Positions 27,455 through 35,097 of a stretch of DNA of 64,000 nucleotides are shown in pieces. Each line of letters opens with the position of its first letter. Position 1 is the first letter of the stretch. The position numbers and the translations under genes are program-made. The stretch is from assembly GCF_000472865.1 (NCBI RefSeq), contig NZ_AXAP01000012.1:62001-126000 (forward strand). The letters run 5' to 3'. The DNA comes from Bradyrhizobium elkanii WSM2783. GTDB taxonomy: Bacteria; Pseudomonadota; Alphaproteobacteria; Rhizobiales; Xanthobacteraceae. Under the pieces are notes generated by a model that worked only from the letters and a program-made list of their open reading frames with translations, did no database searches and was not told the DNA's origin.

Positions 27455-28465
27455 ATGCCGGCAATGCCCTCCTCTCCCCGCTCCGACATGGAGACCGAAC
27501 TCAGCAAACTGTCCTCTCCACGGATCTTCCTGGTGCGGATGCTGGTATTTTTGGTGCTGTGCGCACTGATCGGCATCGTTCTCTACAAGCAGATCGTCGT
27601 CGCCTTCTTCGCCAATCCGGGGCTGAACGCGCTGATCGGCGCGGTGCTCTTGATCGGCATCATCCTGTCGTTCCGCCAGGTGATCCGGCTCTATCCCGAG
27701 GTGCGATGGGTCAACAATTTCCGAATCGCCGATCCCGGGCTCGCGATCGACCGGCGGCCGACCTTGCTGGCGCCGATGGCGGCGATCCTCGGCGGCGAGC
27801 GCAGCGGGCGGATGTCGATCAGCCAGCAGACGATGCGGCACCTGCTCGACTCCATCGCGACCCGCCTCGACGAGGCACGCGACATCTCGCGCTACATGAC
27901 GGGCCTTTTGGTGTTCCTCGGCCTGCTCGGCACCTTCTGGGGCCTGATCGAAACCGTCGGCTCGGTCGGCAAGGTGATCGATGGATTGAAGGTCGGCGGC
28001 GACGCCGGCGCGCTGTTCGACACACTGAAGGAAGGCCTCGCCGCACCGCTCGGCGGCATGGGCATCTCGTTCTCGTCCTCGCTGTTCGGCCTCGCCGGTT
28101 CCCTGATCCTCGGCTTCCTCGACCTGCAATCCAGCCAGGCACAGAACCGTTTCTATACCGACCTTGAGGACTGGCTTGCGACCACAGTGCGCGAATACGC
28201 CGGTGACGGCGTCGTGGCCGCCGCAGGTGGTGGCGGCAACCTGCAGCACGCGATCGAGCGGCTGCGTGTCGCGGTGGAGGAAGGCGCGGGAACCCGCGGC
28301 ACCACCGCGGCGATGGCCAATCTGGCCGAAGCGATCCAGGGATTGGTTGCGCATATGCGCACCGAGCAACAGATGATCCGGGAATGGGCCGACGGCCAGG
28401 GCGAACAGAACCGCGAGATCAAGCGCCTGCTCGAACGCCTCGCGCGTCAGCCGGAGAAGAGTTAG
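27455..28465 (+). CDS. MotA/TolQ/ExbB-like proton channel protein
   Basis: The 336-residue protein has two N-terminal membrane spans (about 25-75). A cytoplasmic stretch with SQQTMRHLLDSIATRLDEARDISRYM follows, and then two further spans (TGLLVFLGLLGTFWGLIETVG and GMGISFSSSLFGLAGSLILGF). The GLLGTFWGL and GM..S..SSLFGL phrases are hallmarks of MotA/TolQ/ExbB proteins. A coiled-coil tail follows. It pairs with the OmpA-domain protein encoded 123 bp downstream, forming a stator-like proton-driven unit. No flagellar, tolR/exbD or defence gene is near, so the driven process is unknown. Confidence 0.88.
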   Translation: MPAMPSSPRSDMETELSKLSSPRIFLVRMLVFLVLCALIGIVLYKQIVVAFFANPGLNALIGAVLLIGIILSFRQVIRLYPEVRWVNNFRIADPGLAIDRRPTLLAPMAAILGGERSGRMSISQQTMRHLLDSIATRLDEARDISRYMTGLLVFLGLLGTFWGLIETVGSVGKVIDGLKVGGDAGALFDTLKEGLAAPLGGMGISFSSSLFGLAGSLILGFLDLQSSQAQNRFYTDLEDWLATTVREYAGDGVVAAAGGGGNLQHAIERLRVAVEEGAGTRGTTAAMANLAEAIQGLVAHMRTEQQMIREWADGQGEQNREIKRLLERLARQPEKS

Positions 28466-28588
28466 AGAGACGGGGACGGTGTCGATCCTGAAGACGGACG
28501 AGAGCCACACGGTTATCTCTCCCGGAGGGAGAGGTGTAACTTGCGGCTTCCCTGGAGGTACCCTTGCTAACGCTAGCAGAGAGTCAAA

Positions 28589-29617
28589 ATGGCCCTTGCC
28601 CGTGCCCGCCGCGGTGAATCCGGCTTCAACTACTGGCCGGGCTTCGTGGACGCGCTGTCGACGCTGGTGCTGTCGATCGTGTTCCTGCTCTCGGTGTTCC
28701 TGGTGGTGCAGTTCTTCCTGTCGCAGGAAGTCTCCGGCAAGGACAAGGCGCTGGAACAGCTCAACGCCAAGATCGCCCAGCTCAACGACATGCTGTCGCT
28801 TGAAAAGCTCGGCAAGCTCAGCCTCGGCGAACAGATCGCGCAGCTCCGCGCCGGACTTGCCTCGGCCGAAGGCGAGCGCGACCGTGTCAAGGGCCTCTAT
28901 GAGGGTCTGGCCAATGCCGGCAGCGACGCGCAGGGCCGCGCCACCGAGCTCACCAAGGCGCTCGATTCCGAGAAGCTGGTCTCCGCGCGGGCGCTGGCGC
29001 AAATCGAAGTGCTGAACCAGCAGATCAGCGCATTGCGTCGCCAGCTTGCCGCCCTCGAAGAAGCGCTCGATGCTTCCGAGAAACGTGACAAGGAATCGCA
29101 GGGGCGCATCGCCGATCTCGGCCAGCGATTGAACGTGGCGCTGGCGCAGCGGGTGCAGGAACTGTCGAGGTACCGCTCGGAGTTCTTCGGCCGCCTGCGC
29201 GCCATCCTGGGCAACCGGCCAGACGTCCGCATCGTCGGCGACCGCTTCGTGTTCCAGTCCGAAGTCTTCTTCGATACCGGACAGGCCACGCTGCTGCCCG
29301 AAGGCCGCGCCGAGCTCGACAAGCTCGCGGCTGCCCTGATCGACCTCGACAAGCAGATCCCGAGCGAGATCGCCTGGGTGCTCCGCGTCGACGGCCACAC
29401 CGACGTGCGGCCAATCAACAGCCCGGTGTTCAAGTCGAACTGGGATCTCTCCGCCGCACGCGCGATCTCGGTGGTGCAGTATCTGGTTTCGCTCGGGGTG
29501 CCCGCACAGCGGCTCGTCGCCGCCGGCTTTGGCGAATTCCAGCCGCTCGACACAGCGCAGACGGAAGACGCCTACAAGCGTAACCGCCGCATCGAACTGA
29601 AGCTGACGGAACGGTAA
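28589..29617 (+). CDS. MotB-like OmpA-domain peptidoglycan-binding protein
   Basis: The 342-residue protein has a single N-terminal transmembrane helix with a conserved Asp (FVDALSTLVLSIVFLL), as in MotB proton-binding helices. A coiled coil runs from about residue 48 to 195. The C-terminal OmpA-like domain contains FFDTGQATLLPEGRAELDKL, RVDGHTDVRP and RNRRIELKLTER, which binds peptidoglycan. It should anchor the neighbouring MotA-like channel to the wall. The coiled coil is longer than in flagellar MotB. The ATG is close to a short palindromic segment in the 123-bp spacer. Confidence 0.9.
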   Translation: MALARARRGESGFNYWPGFVDALSTLVLSIVFLLSVFLVVQFFLSQEVSGKDKALEQLNAKIAQLNDMLSLEKLGKLSLGEQIAQLRAGLASAEGERDRVKGLYEGLANAGSDAQGRATELTKALDSEKLVSARALAQIEVLNQQISALRRQLAALEEALDASEKRDKESQGRIADLGQRLNVALAQRVQELSRYRSEFFGRLRAILGNRPDVRIVGDRFVFQSEVFFDTGQATLLPEGRAELDKLAAALIDLDKQIPSEIAWVLRVDGHTDVRPINSPVFKSNWDLSAARAISVVQYLVSLGVPAQRLVAAGFGEFQPLDTAQTEDAYKRNRRIELKLTER

Positions 29618-29647
29618 CGGCGATGTTGGCCAGGCTCTCGCCACAGC

Positions 29648-29735
29648 GTCATGGCCGGGCTTGTCCCGGCCATCCACGTTCTCTGGCGTCGCGAGCAGGA
29701 AGGACGCGGATGCCCGGGACAAGCCCGGGCATGAC
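29648..29735. repeat. Intergenic palindrome (GTCAT...ATGAC family)
   Basis: The unit runs from GTCATGGCCGGGCTTGTCC to GGACAAGCCCGGGCATGAC. It ends 15 bp before the chosen TTG start of the acetyltransferase gene; an upstream in-frame TTG inside the repeat would translate repeat DNA into a spurious N-terminus. Confidence 0.75.
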
Positions 29736-29750
29736 GGCGTTGGTGGCAGC

Positions 29751-30200
29751 TTGAGCGGGGCTTTTGACCTCCGCCCCTATCGCGCCGAGGACGAGGACGC
29801 GGCGATCGAGCTTTGGCGGCGAACCTGGCAGCAGGCCTATCCGACGATCGATTTCGATGCGCGCGTGGCGTGGTGGCGCGAGCGCTGGCGCGGCGAACTG
29901 GTGCCGAAGGCAACCATCATCGTCGCGGAAGAGGCAAACGCGCTGATCGGTTTCGTCACCATCGATGCAAGCGGCTATCTCGACCAGCTCGTGGTCGATC
30001 CCGCGCATTGGGGTTCAAAGCTGGCAAGCGCGCTGGTCGATGAAACCAAGCGCCTTTCGCCTGATGGCGTCACGCTGCTGGTCAATAAGGACAATGCGCG
30101 GGCCATCCGTTTTTATGAACGAAACGGCTTTGTGCATGCAGGCGAGGACGTCAACCCGACGTCAGGACGTCCGGTATTGAAGATGCGGTGGAAGCCGTAG
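29751..30200 (+). CDS. GNAT-family N-acetyltransferase
   Basis: The roughly 149-residue acetyl-CoA-dependent acetyltransferase starts FDLRPYRAEDEDAAIELWRRTW. It has the core strand ALIGFVTIDASGYLDQLVVDPAHWGSKLASAL, where the acetyl-CoA loop (Q/R-x-x-G-x-G/A) is reduced to HWGSKLAS. It ends with the typical VNKDNARAIRFYERNGF. The substrate is unknown. The TTG at 29751 is chosen because anything further upstream in frame comes from the intergenic palindrome. It stands alone, converging with the ABC exporter gene. Confidence 0.85.
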   Translation: MSGAFDLRPYRAEDEDAAIELWRRTWQQAYPTIDFDARVAWWRERWRGELVPKATIIVAEEANALIGFVTIDASGYLDQLVVDPAHWGSKLASALVDETKRLSPDGVTLLVNKDNARAIRFYERNGFVHAGEDVNPTSGRPVLKMRWKP

Positions 30201-30218
30201 AGCCGAGATCGTGAGCTC

Positions 30219-32078
30219 TCAAATCCCTTCGAACTGCAACCTCGCCAGCCGCGCATAGAGCCCGTTGGCAGCAACCAGCTCGGCATGGGTGCCCTGCTCG
30301 ACGATCCTGCCATGCTCCATCACCAGGATGCGGTCGCAGGAGAGCACGGTCGCGAGCCGGTGTGCGATGACCAGTGTGGTGCGGTGGCGCATCAATTCTT
30401 CCAGCGCGGTCTGCACCAGCGTCTCGCTTTCGGCGTCGAGCGCGGAGGTGGCTTCATCGAGCAGCAAAAGCGGCGCATCGCGCAGGATCGCGCGTGCGAT
30501 CGCGATGCGCTGGCGCTGGCCGCCCGACAATGTGACACCGCGTTCGCCGAGCTGGGCCTCGAAGCCGCCGGGCAGCCGGCGCAGGAATTCGGTAGCGTGC
30601 GCGAGGTCGGCGGCGCGCTCGACTTCGGCATCGGAAGCATCGGGCCGCCCGAAACGGATGTTCTCGCGCGCCGACGCTGCGAACACCACGGTGTCTTGCG
30701 GCACCAATGCCATGCGCGAGCGCACCACGCTTGGATCGGCCTGCCGGATCGGCACGCCGTCGAACGAAATCGTGCCCGAGGCGGGATCATAGAAGCGCAG
30801 CAACAGATGGAACAGCGTGCTCTTGCCCGCGCCGGAGGGACCGACGATCGCGACCTTCTCGCCTGATCGCACCGAGAACGAGACACCGTCGACGGTCTTC
30901 ACCGACCGCCGCGTCGGATAGGCGAAGCTGACATTGTCGAACGCAACGTCACCACGCGCGGGCTGCGGCAGCGCGAGCGGCGCGGCCGGCGCCGTGATCT
31001 CCGGCTTGACCCGCAGGATCTCGAACAGCCGCTCGGCAGCACCGGAAGCTGCGGAGATTTCGCCCCAGACTTCGCTGAGCTGGCCGAGGGCGCTCGCAGC
31101 AAAGGCGCTGTAGAGAATAAACTGGCCCAAACGTCCCGGCGTCATCGCGCCCGCGAGCACGTCGTGCGAACCGACCCAGAGAATCAGGACCACGCTCGAG
31201 AACACGATGAAGATGATGATCAAGGTGAGCACGGCCCGTGCGCGGGTGGAGCTGCGCGCCGCGTCGTAGGCCTGCTCGACCTCGCCACCGAAGCGCGTGG
31301 CGGCGAGCCGCTCGCTGGTGAAGGCCTGCACGGTCCGGATGGCGCCGACCAGCTCGGAAGCATAGGCGCTGGCGTCCGCGAGCGTATCCTGCGCATTGCG
31401 CGACAAGCGTCGCACCCAGCGCCCGAACGCGACCAGCGGGATCACGATGATCGGGATCGCCAAGAGCACGAAGCCGGAAAGCTTCGGGCTGGTCACCACC
31501 ATCATCGCGGCGGCACCGAGGAACAGCATCATGTTGCGGAGCGCGATCGACACGGAGGCGCCGACCGCTGATTTGATCTGGGTGGTATCGGCGGTCAGGC
31601 GCGACACCAACTCGCCGCTGCGCGCGGAATCGAAGAAGGACGGCGACAGCGAGATCAGATGCGCGAACACGTCGCGCCGGAGATCGGCGACGATGCGCTC
31701 GCCGATCGTCATGACCAGGTAATAGCGGGAGGCGCTGGCGCCGGCGAGCACCGCCACCACCGCGATCATCACACTGAAGTAGTTGTTGATCATGGCGATG
31801 CCTTCGGCCGTGAAGCCGAAGTCGATCACGCGCCGGATCGCGACCGGCACGATCAGCGTCGTGATCGCCGCAACCGTCAGAGAAATAAAAGCGAGGATCG
31901 CCCGTCCGCGGTAGCGCGCCACATAGGGCGCGAGCGCCAGCAGCGGCTTCAGCCTGGCGCGGCTCTTCCCTTCCGTCTCGGTCAAGGTGGCTTCAACCAG
32001 CGCTTCGCCTTCGAGCAGCGCATCGCGCCGCGGCGGCATCGGGCTGGGCGGGTGGTCAAGCTGTTCGGCTGCGCTCAT
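30219..32078 (-). CDS. MsbA-like ABC exporter (fused permease-ATPase)
   Basis: The 619-residue half-transporter has about six N-terminal membrane spans (residues 50-345, with [21 protein letters not shown] in the first cytoplasmic loop). The ATPase domain follows, with Walker [11 protein letters not shown]-loop PQDTVVF, signature [16 protein letters not shown], Walker [13 protein letters not shown] and the H-loop IAHRL. All ATPase motifs are canonical, unlike those of the type I exporter at 5592-7421. Relatives export lipids or drugs. It is divergent from rpmE across a 185-bp gap. Confidence 0.92.
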   Translation of the reverse strand: MSAAEQLDHPPSPMPPRRDALLEGEALVEATLTETEGKSRARLKPLLALAPYVARYRGRAILAFISLTVAAITTLIVPVAIRRVIDFGFTAEGIAMINNYFSVMIAVVAVLAGASASRYYLVMTIGERIVADLRRDVFAHLISLSPSFFDSARSGELVSRLTADTTQIKSAVGASVSIALRNMMLFLGAAAMMVVTSPKLSGFVLLAIPIIVIPLVAFGRWVRRLSRNAQDTLADASAYASELVGAIRTVQAFTSERLAATRFGGEVEQAYDAARSSTRARAVLTLIIIFIVFSSVVLILWVGSHDVLAGAMTPGRLGQFILYSAFAASALGQLSEVWGEISAASGAAERLFEILRVKPEITAPAAPLALPQPARGDVAFDNVSFAYPTRRSVKTVDGVSFSVRSGEKVAIVGPSGAGKSTLFHLLLRFYDPASGTISFDGVPIRQADPSVVRSRMALVPQDTVVFAASARENIRFGRPDASDAEVERAADLAHATEFLRRLPGGFEAQLGERGVTLSGGQRQRIAIARAILRDAPLLLLDEATSALDAESETLVQTALEELMRHRTTLVIAHRLATVLSCDRILVMEHGRIVEQGTHAELVAANGLYARLARLQFEGI

Positions 32079-32263
32079 CGGGACAAGGACCAGTTTTTAT
32101 GTTTTCCAGATAGGCCCCGCGGAAGCGGCTGGCAAATCCGGAAGAGTCCTAATCCGGTGATCCCCGGTGGCTTGTTTTGCGGGTTTCCTTACGCTATAGA
32201 GCGGCCCAAATCCCGTATCTTTGGACCACTTGCGACGGGCGCCGGCGCGCCGAAGGAACTGCC

Positions 32264-32491
32264 ATGAAAGCCGATATTCACCCGAATTATCATACGATTA
32301 CGGTCGTGATGACCGACGGCACCGAGTACCAGACCCGCTCCACCTGGGGCAAGGAAGGCGACAAGCTGCAGCTCGACATCGACCCCAGGTCGCACCCGGC
32401 CTGGACCGGCGGCTCGCAGCAGATCCTCGACCGCGGCGGCCGCGTGTCGCGGTTCCAGAAGAAGTTTTCCGGCTTTTTGAAAAAGGACTGA
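32264..32491 (+). CDS. rpmE: Ribosomal protein L31, zinc-free form
   Basis: The 75-residue ribosomal protein has the family opening [19 protein letters not shown] and the phrase RSHPAWTGG. It lacks all Cys residues, so it is the C-minus type that does not bind zinc, suited to zinc limitation. The ATG at 32264 is preceded by AAGGAAC. A strong intrinsic terminator follows at 32533-32564, so it is probably monocistronic. Confidence 0.95.
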   Translation: MKADIHPNYHTITVVMTDGTEYQTRSTWGKEGDKLQLDIDPRSHPAWTGGSQQILDRGGRVSRFQKKFSGFLKKD

Positions 32492-32532
32492 ACGCAAGAC
32501 TGCGCTTCCTTCTTCCTTTTCGACGTTCAACG

Positions 32533-32564
32533 AACGCCCCTGCCAAATCAGGGGCGTTTTTTGT
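32533..32564 (+). terminator. Intrinsic terminator of rpmE
   Basis: A perfect 10-bp stem AACGCCCCTG/CAGGGGCGTT (32533-32542 with 32549-32558) with a 6-base loop runs into a T-tract (TTTTTTG) on the plus strand. It lies about 40 bp after the rpmE stop codon. Confidence 0.92.
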
Positions 32565-32572
32565 TTCCACGC

Positions 32573-32646
32573 GTCATTGCGAGCGCAGCGAAGCAATCCA
32601 TGTCACCCCGCGGCGCTATGGATTGCTTCGCTACGCTCGCAATGAC
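32573..32646. repeat. Intergenic palindrome (GTCATTGCGAGCG family)
   Basis: The long inverted repeat has arms GTCATTGCGAGCGCAGCGAA and the complementary TTCGCTACGCTCGCAATGAC. A related but degraded copy lies at 51221-51310 (GAAGCGAAGCAATCCAT). It sits between the convergent rpmE and rcdA-like genes. Confidence 0.8.
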
Positions 32647-32660
32647 GGTTAGAGTTGCAG

Positions 32661-33173
32661 TTACCGTTCGAACGCAGCCTTCAGGCGGTTGAGCTGCGGC
32701 ACCAGCGGGTTGCCGATCGCGGCGCGATCGGCGGGCGGCGCATGGATCGTGGTGTCGAGCCGGCGCACGCGTGCCTGCAGGTCCATCGAGCGGGTGATCA
32801 GGTCCTGCAATTGTTGCGGCAGTTTCTCGATCAGTTCCGCCGGACCCGGATCTGCCGCGGAGAGCTTGACCTTGGTCTTCTCCCGATTGGCCTGGGTCAG
32901 CGTCATCTCGCCTTCCTTCACCGCGCGATGCAGCAGCAGCCAGGACGCAAGCTGCATCAAACGGGTGGTCAGGCGCATGCTTTCGGTCGCGTAGGTCAGG
33001 CTGACGGACCGTTCCAGCGCCTTGGCCTGGCCGCGGCCGTCGCCATCGAGATAGGCGGCGGTCTCCTCGACCAGGTCCATGCCCTCACGGAACAAGGCTC
33101 CGAATGCCGCAGAATTGGTCAGCCGCTCGCTGAACAGAACAAGTGCGGAATCGCTTTGCGACCGCTCCAGCAT
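32661..33173 (-). CDS. RcdA-like protease adaptor (DUF1465)
   Basis: The 170-residue, mostly helical cytoplasmic protein starts SALVLFSERLTNSAAFGALFREGMDLVEETAAYLDGDG and has TTRLMQLASWLLLHRAVKEGEM. These are hallmarks of the DUF1465 family, whose Caulobacter member RcdA delivers CtrA to the ClpXP protease. The ATG at 33173 is chosen; upstream in-frame sequence to 33278 is AT-rich and not family-like. A role in cell-cycle proteolysis is inferred from the family. It sits near a DUF1192 gene on the same strand. Confidence 0.85.
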   Translation of the reverse strand: MLERSQSDSALVLFSERLTNSAAFGALFREGMDLVEETAAYLDGDGRGQAKALERSVSLTYATESMRLTTRLMQLASWLLLHRAVKEGEMTLTQANREKTKVKLSAADPGPAELIEKLPQQLQDLITRSMDLQARVRRLDTTIHAPPADRAAIGNPLVPQLNRLKAAFER

Positions 33174-33331
33174 GGTTAACGCCCTCACGCCACTTTTAAT
33201 TTTGAACACCGCCAGCTTTGGCGCCAGCTTTATGATGAACAAATCATTGCGCTTGCCGGGCGAAGAGTCCAGCCGCATCCGGATTTATGGTTTCCGGCCG
33301 CATGGCGGCGACGACAAGCCTGTGACAAAGC

Positions 33332-33361
33332 CAAAAAAGAGCCGCCGTTTCCGGCGGCTTT
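33332..33361 (-). terminator. Intrinsic terminator, minus strand
   Basis: The stem GCCGCCG/CGGCGGC with a 4-base loop (33341-33347 with 33352-33358) is followed on the minus strand by TCTTTTTTGG. It would end transcripts coming from the DUF1192 gene before the rcdA-like gene, so the latter likely has its own promoter in 33174-33331. Confidence 0.8.
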
Positions 33362-33533
33362 GAAGTTGATAACAGGGAGGCGTCAAACAGAGTGGACAGG
33401 AGCCACTCGGTGTCCAAACGAGGACGATGCAGTCATAAACGAGAAAGCTTAATTGATCGTAAATGAGCGATTTTGTTTAAGCTTCGTTTGCCATATCGGC
33501 CATTGGCCTAGTTTGGGACAGGATACCAGTTTC

Positions 33534-33621
33534 GTAGCCCGGATGGAGAGCAGCGCAATCCGGGGATCGGTGCGAGCCGGATGCACCGGTCCCGGATTGC
33601 GCTGCGCTCCATCCGGGCTAC
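33534..33621. repeat. Intergenic palindrome (GTAGCCCGG...CCGGGCTAC family)
   Basis: The unit begins GTAGCCCGGATGGAGAG and ends CTCCATCCGGGCTAC. It occupies the tail of the 457-bp gene-free stretch 33174-33630, which also holds the minus-strand terminator at 33332-33361 and nothing else I can identify. Confidence 0.8.
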
Positions 33622-33630
33622 GGGTGAGCG

Positions 33631-33822
33631 CTACGATTTGAAGAAGCTGTTGGCGGCTTCCTTGGAGGCGCGCTTCTTTGTCATCGCTTCGCGCAGGCGC
33701 TCCACTTCGGCCGAGAGCATCGCGATGCGGTCGGTCAATTCCTCGACCGAGAGCAGCGACAGGTCCTGCCCGATCTCGTGCGAAATCTTCTTCCTCGGCC
33801 GGTCGTCATCTTCCATCGCCAT
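33631..33822 (-). CDS. DUF1192 small protein
   Basis: The 63-residue charged protein has the DUF1192 pattern: a DDDRPRKK start, then LSLLSVEELTDRIAMLSAEVERLREAM with a short coiled coil. The family is confined to alphaproteobacteria and has no assigned function; it frequently neighbours the quinone oxidoreductase and RcdA-like genes, as here. The ATG at 33822 has an AGAACGCGC context with only a weak ribosome-binding site. A small but genuine gene by family recognition. Confidence 0.8.
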   Translation of the reverse strand: MAMEDDDRPRKKISHEIGQDLSLLSVEELTDRIAMLSAEVERLREAMTKKRASKEAANSFFKS

Positions 33823-33976
33823 GCGCGTTCTCCGTGCTTTGCTTCAAGTATGAAAGCCGGTCTCCACTTTCCGGCCATGCTCTGTCACGATCCCGTTGCG
33901 GCGGTTGCCAGCGCGATGCAGGCTGGGTAATCAACGTGCCGCGTCTGGAATCCTCCCATTTCGCCAAGGAAAAACC

Positions 33977-34978
33977 ATGGAAAAGCTGCCCGCGCAAATG
34001 ACCGTCGTCGGCATCAGCAAGCCCGGCGGGCCGGAAGTATTGCTGCCGGAGACGCGCCCGGTGCCGGTACCGGGCCAGGGCGAAATCCTGGTCAAGGTGA
34101 AGGCGGCCGGGGTCAACCGGCCTGACGTGGCGCAGCGTTCCGGTTCCTATCCGCCGCCGCCCGGCGCGAGCGACCTGCCCGGCCTCGAGATATCAGGCGA
34201 AGTGGTGGCGGTCGGTCCCGGTGCCACCAGGCACAAGGTCGGCGACACCGTGATGTCGCTGGTCGCCGGCGGCGGCTATGCGCAATATTGCATCGCGCAG
34301 GACGGGCAGGCGATGGCGGTGCCGCCGTCGCTATCGATCGAGGAAGCCGGCGCGCTTCCCGAAACTTTGATGACGGTGTGGCACAATGTGTTCGAGCGCG
34401 GCGGCCTGCAAAAAGGCGAGACGCTGCTGATCCATGGTGGCTCCTCCGGCATCGGCACCATGGCGATCCAGCTTGCGAAGGCGTTCGGCGCCAAGGTGAT
34501 CGTCACCGTCGGTTCGCAGGACAAGGCGGAGGCCTGCCTCAAGCTTGGCGCCGATCGCGCGATCAACTACAGGACCGCGGATTTCGTAGCCGAGGTGAAG
34601 GCCGCAACCGATGGCGCCGGCGCCAATGTCATCCTCGATATGGTCGGCGGCGACTATATCGACCGCAACTACGACGCAGCCGCCGTCGAAGGGCGAATCG
34701 TGCAGATCGCCTTCCTGGCCGGAGCGCCAAAAGCGAGCGCCAATTTCGCGAAATTAATGGTGAAGCGCCTGCACCATACGGGCTCGACGCTCCGCCCCCG
34801 TAGTAATGCGGACAAGGCGGCAATGGTCGCGGCGATCGAGGCCAAGGTAATGCCGCTACTCCGCGAGGGGCGGGTAAAGCCGCTGATGGACAGCACTTTC
34901 CCATTGGAAAAGGCAGCCGACGCTCACCGGCGAATGGAAACCAGCGCACATATTGGCAAAATTGTGTTGGTCGTTTAA
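33977..34978 (+). CDS. NAD(P)H quinone oxidoreductase (zinc-free MDR, PIG3 type)
   Basis: The 333-residue medium-chain dehydrogenase/reductase has the quinone-oxidoreductase start GILVKVKAAGVNRPD (as GEILVKVKAAGVNRPDVAQR). The NADPH site is HGGSSGIGTMAIQLAKAFGA, and it ends with PLEKAADAHRRMETSAHIGKIVL. The structural-zinc Cys cluster is absent, as in the PIG3/QOR subfamily. It reduces quinones or enones with NADPH in the cytoplasm. The ATG at 33977 has AAGGA 7 bases upstream. It is divergent from the DUF1192 gene, with 154 bp between. Confidence 0.92.
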   Translation: MEKLPAQMTVVGISKPGGPEVLLPETRPVPVPGQGEILVKVKAAGVNRPDVAQRSGSYPPPPGASDLPGLEISGEVVAVGPGATRHKVGDTVMSLVAGGGYAQYCIAQDGQAMAVPPSLSIEEAGALPETLMTVWHNVFERGGLQKGETLLIHGGSSGIGTMAIQLAKAFGAKVIVTVGSQDKAEACLKLGADRAINYRTADFVAEVKAATDGAGANVILDMVGGDYIDRNYDAAAVEGRIVQIAFLAGAPKASANFAKLMVKRLHHTGSTLRPRSNADKAAMVAAIEAKVMPLLREGRVKPLMDSTFPLEKAADAHRRMETSAHIGKIVLVV

Positions 34979-35097
34979 CGCTTCCACTGCCGGCCTAGCC
35001 GGAAACCCTTTGATTTCCTTCGCTTTCGTGGCATTTATCCGGGAGCGGCGGGGCGCTGGTTCGCCCGCATGAATCGTGAAAGCGCGGAGTACTGACA

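Noticed and set aside
26898..27569. Open frame of about 220 codons in the gap before the stator genes
   Set aside because: It overlaps the MotA-like gene start, has no signal peptide or domain, no good ribosome-binding site and shadow-like composition.
27455..29617. MotA/MotB-like pair as a Zorya-type phage defence system
   Set aside because: No ZorC/ZorD/ZorE-like helicase or nuclease gene is adjacent; neighbours are an acetyltransferase and an ABC exporter.
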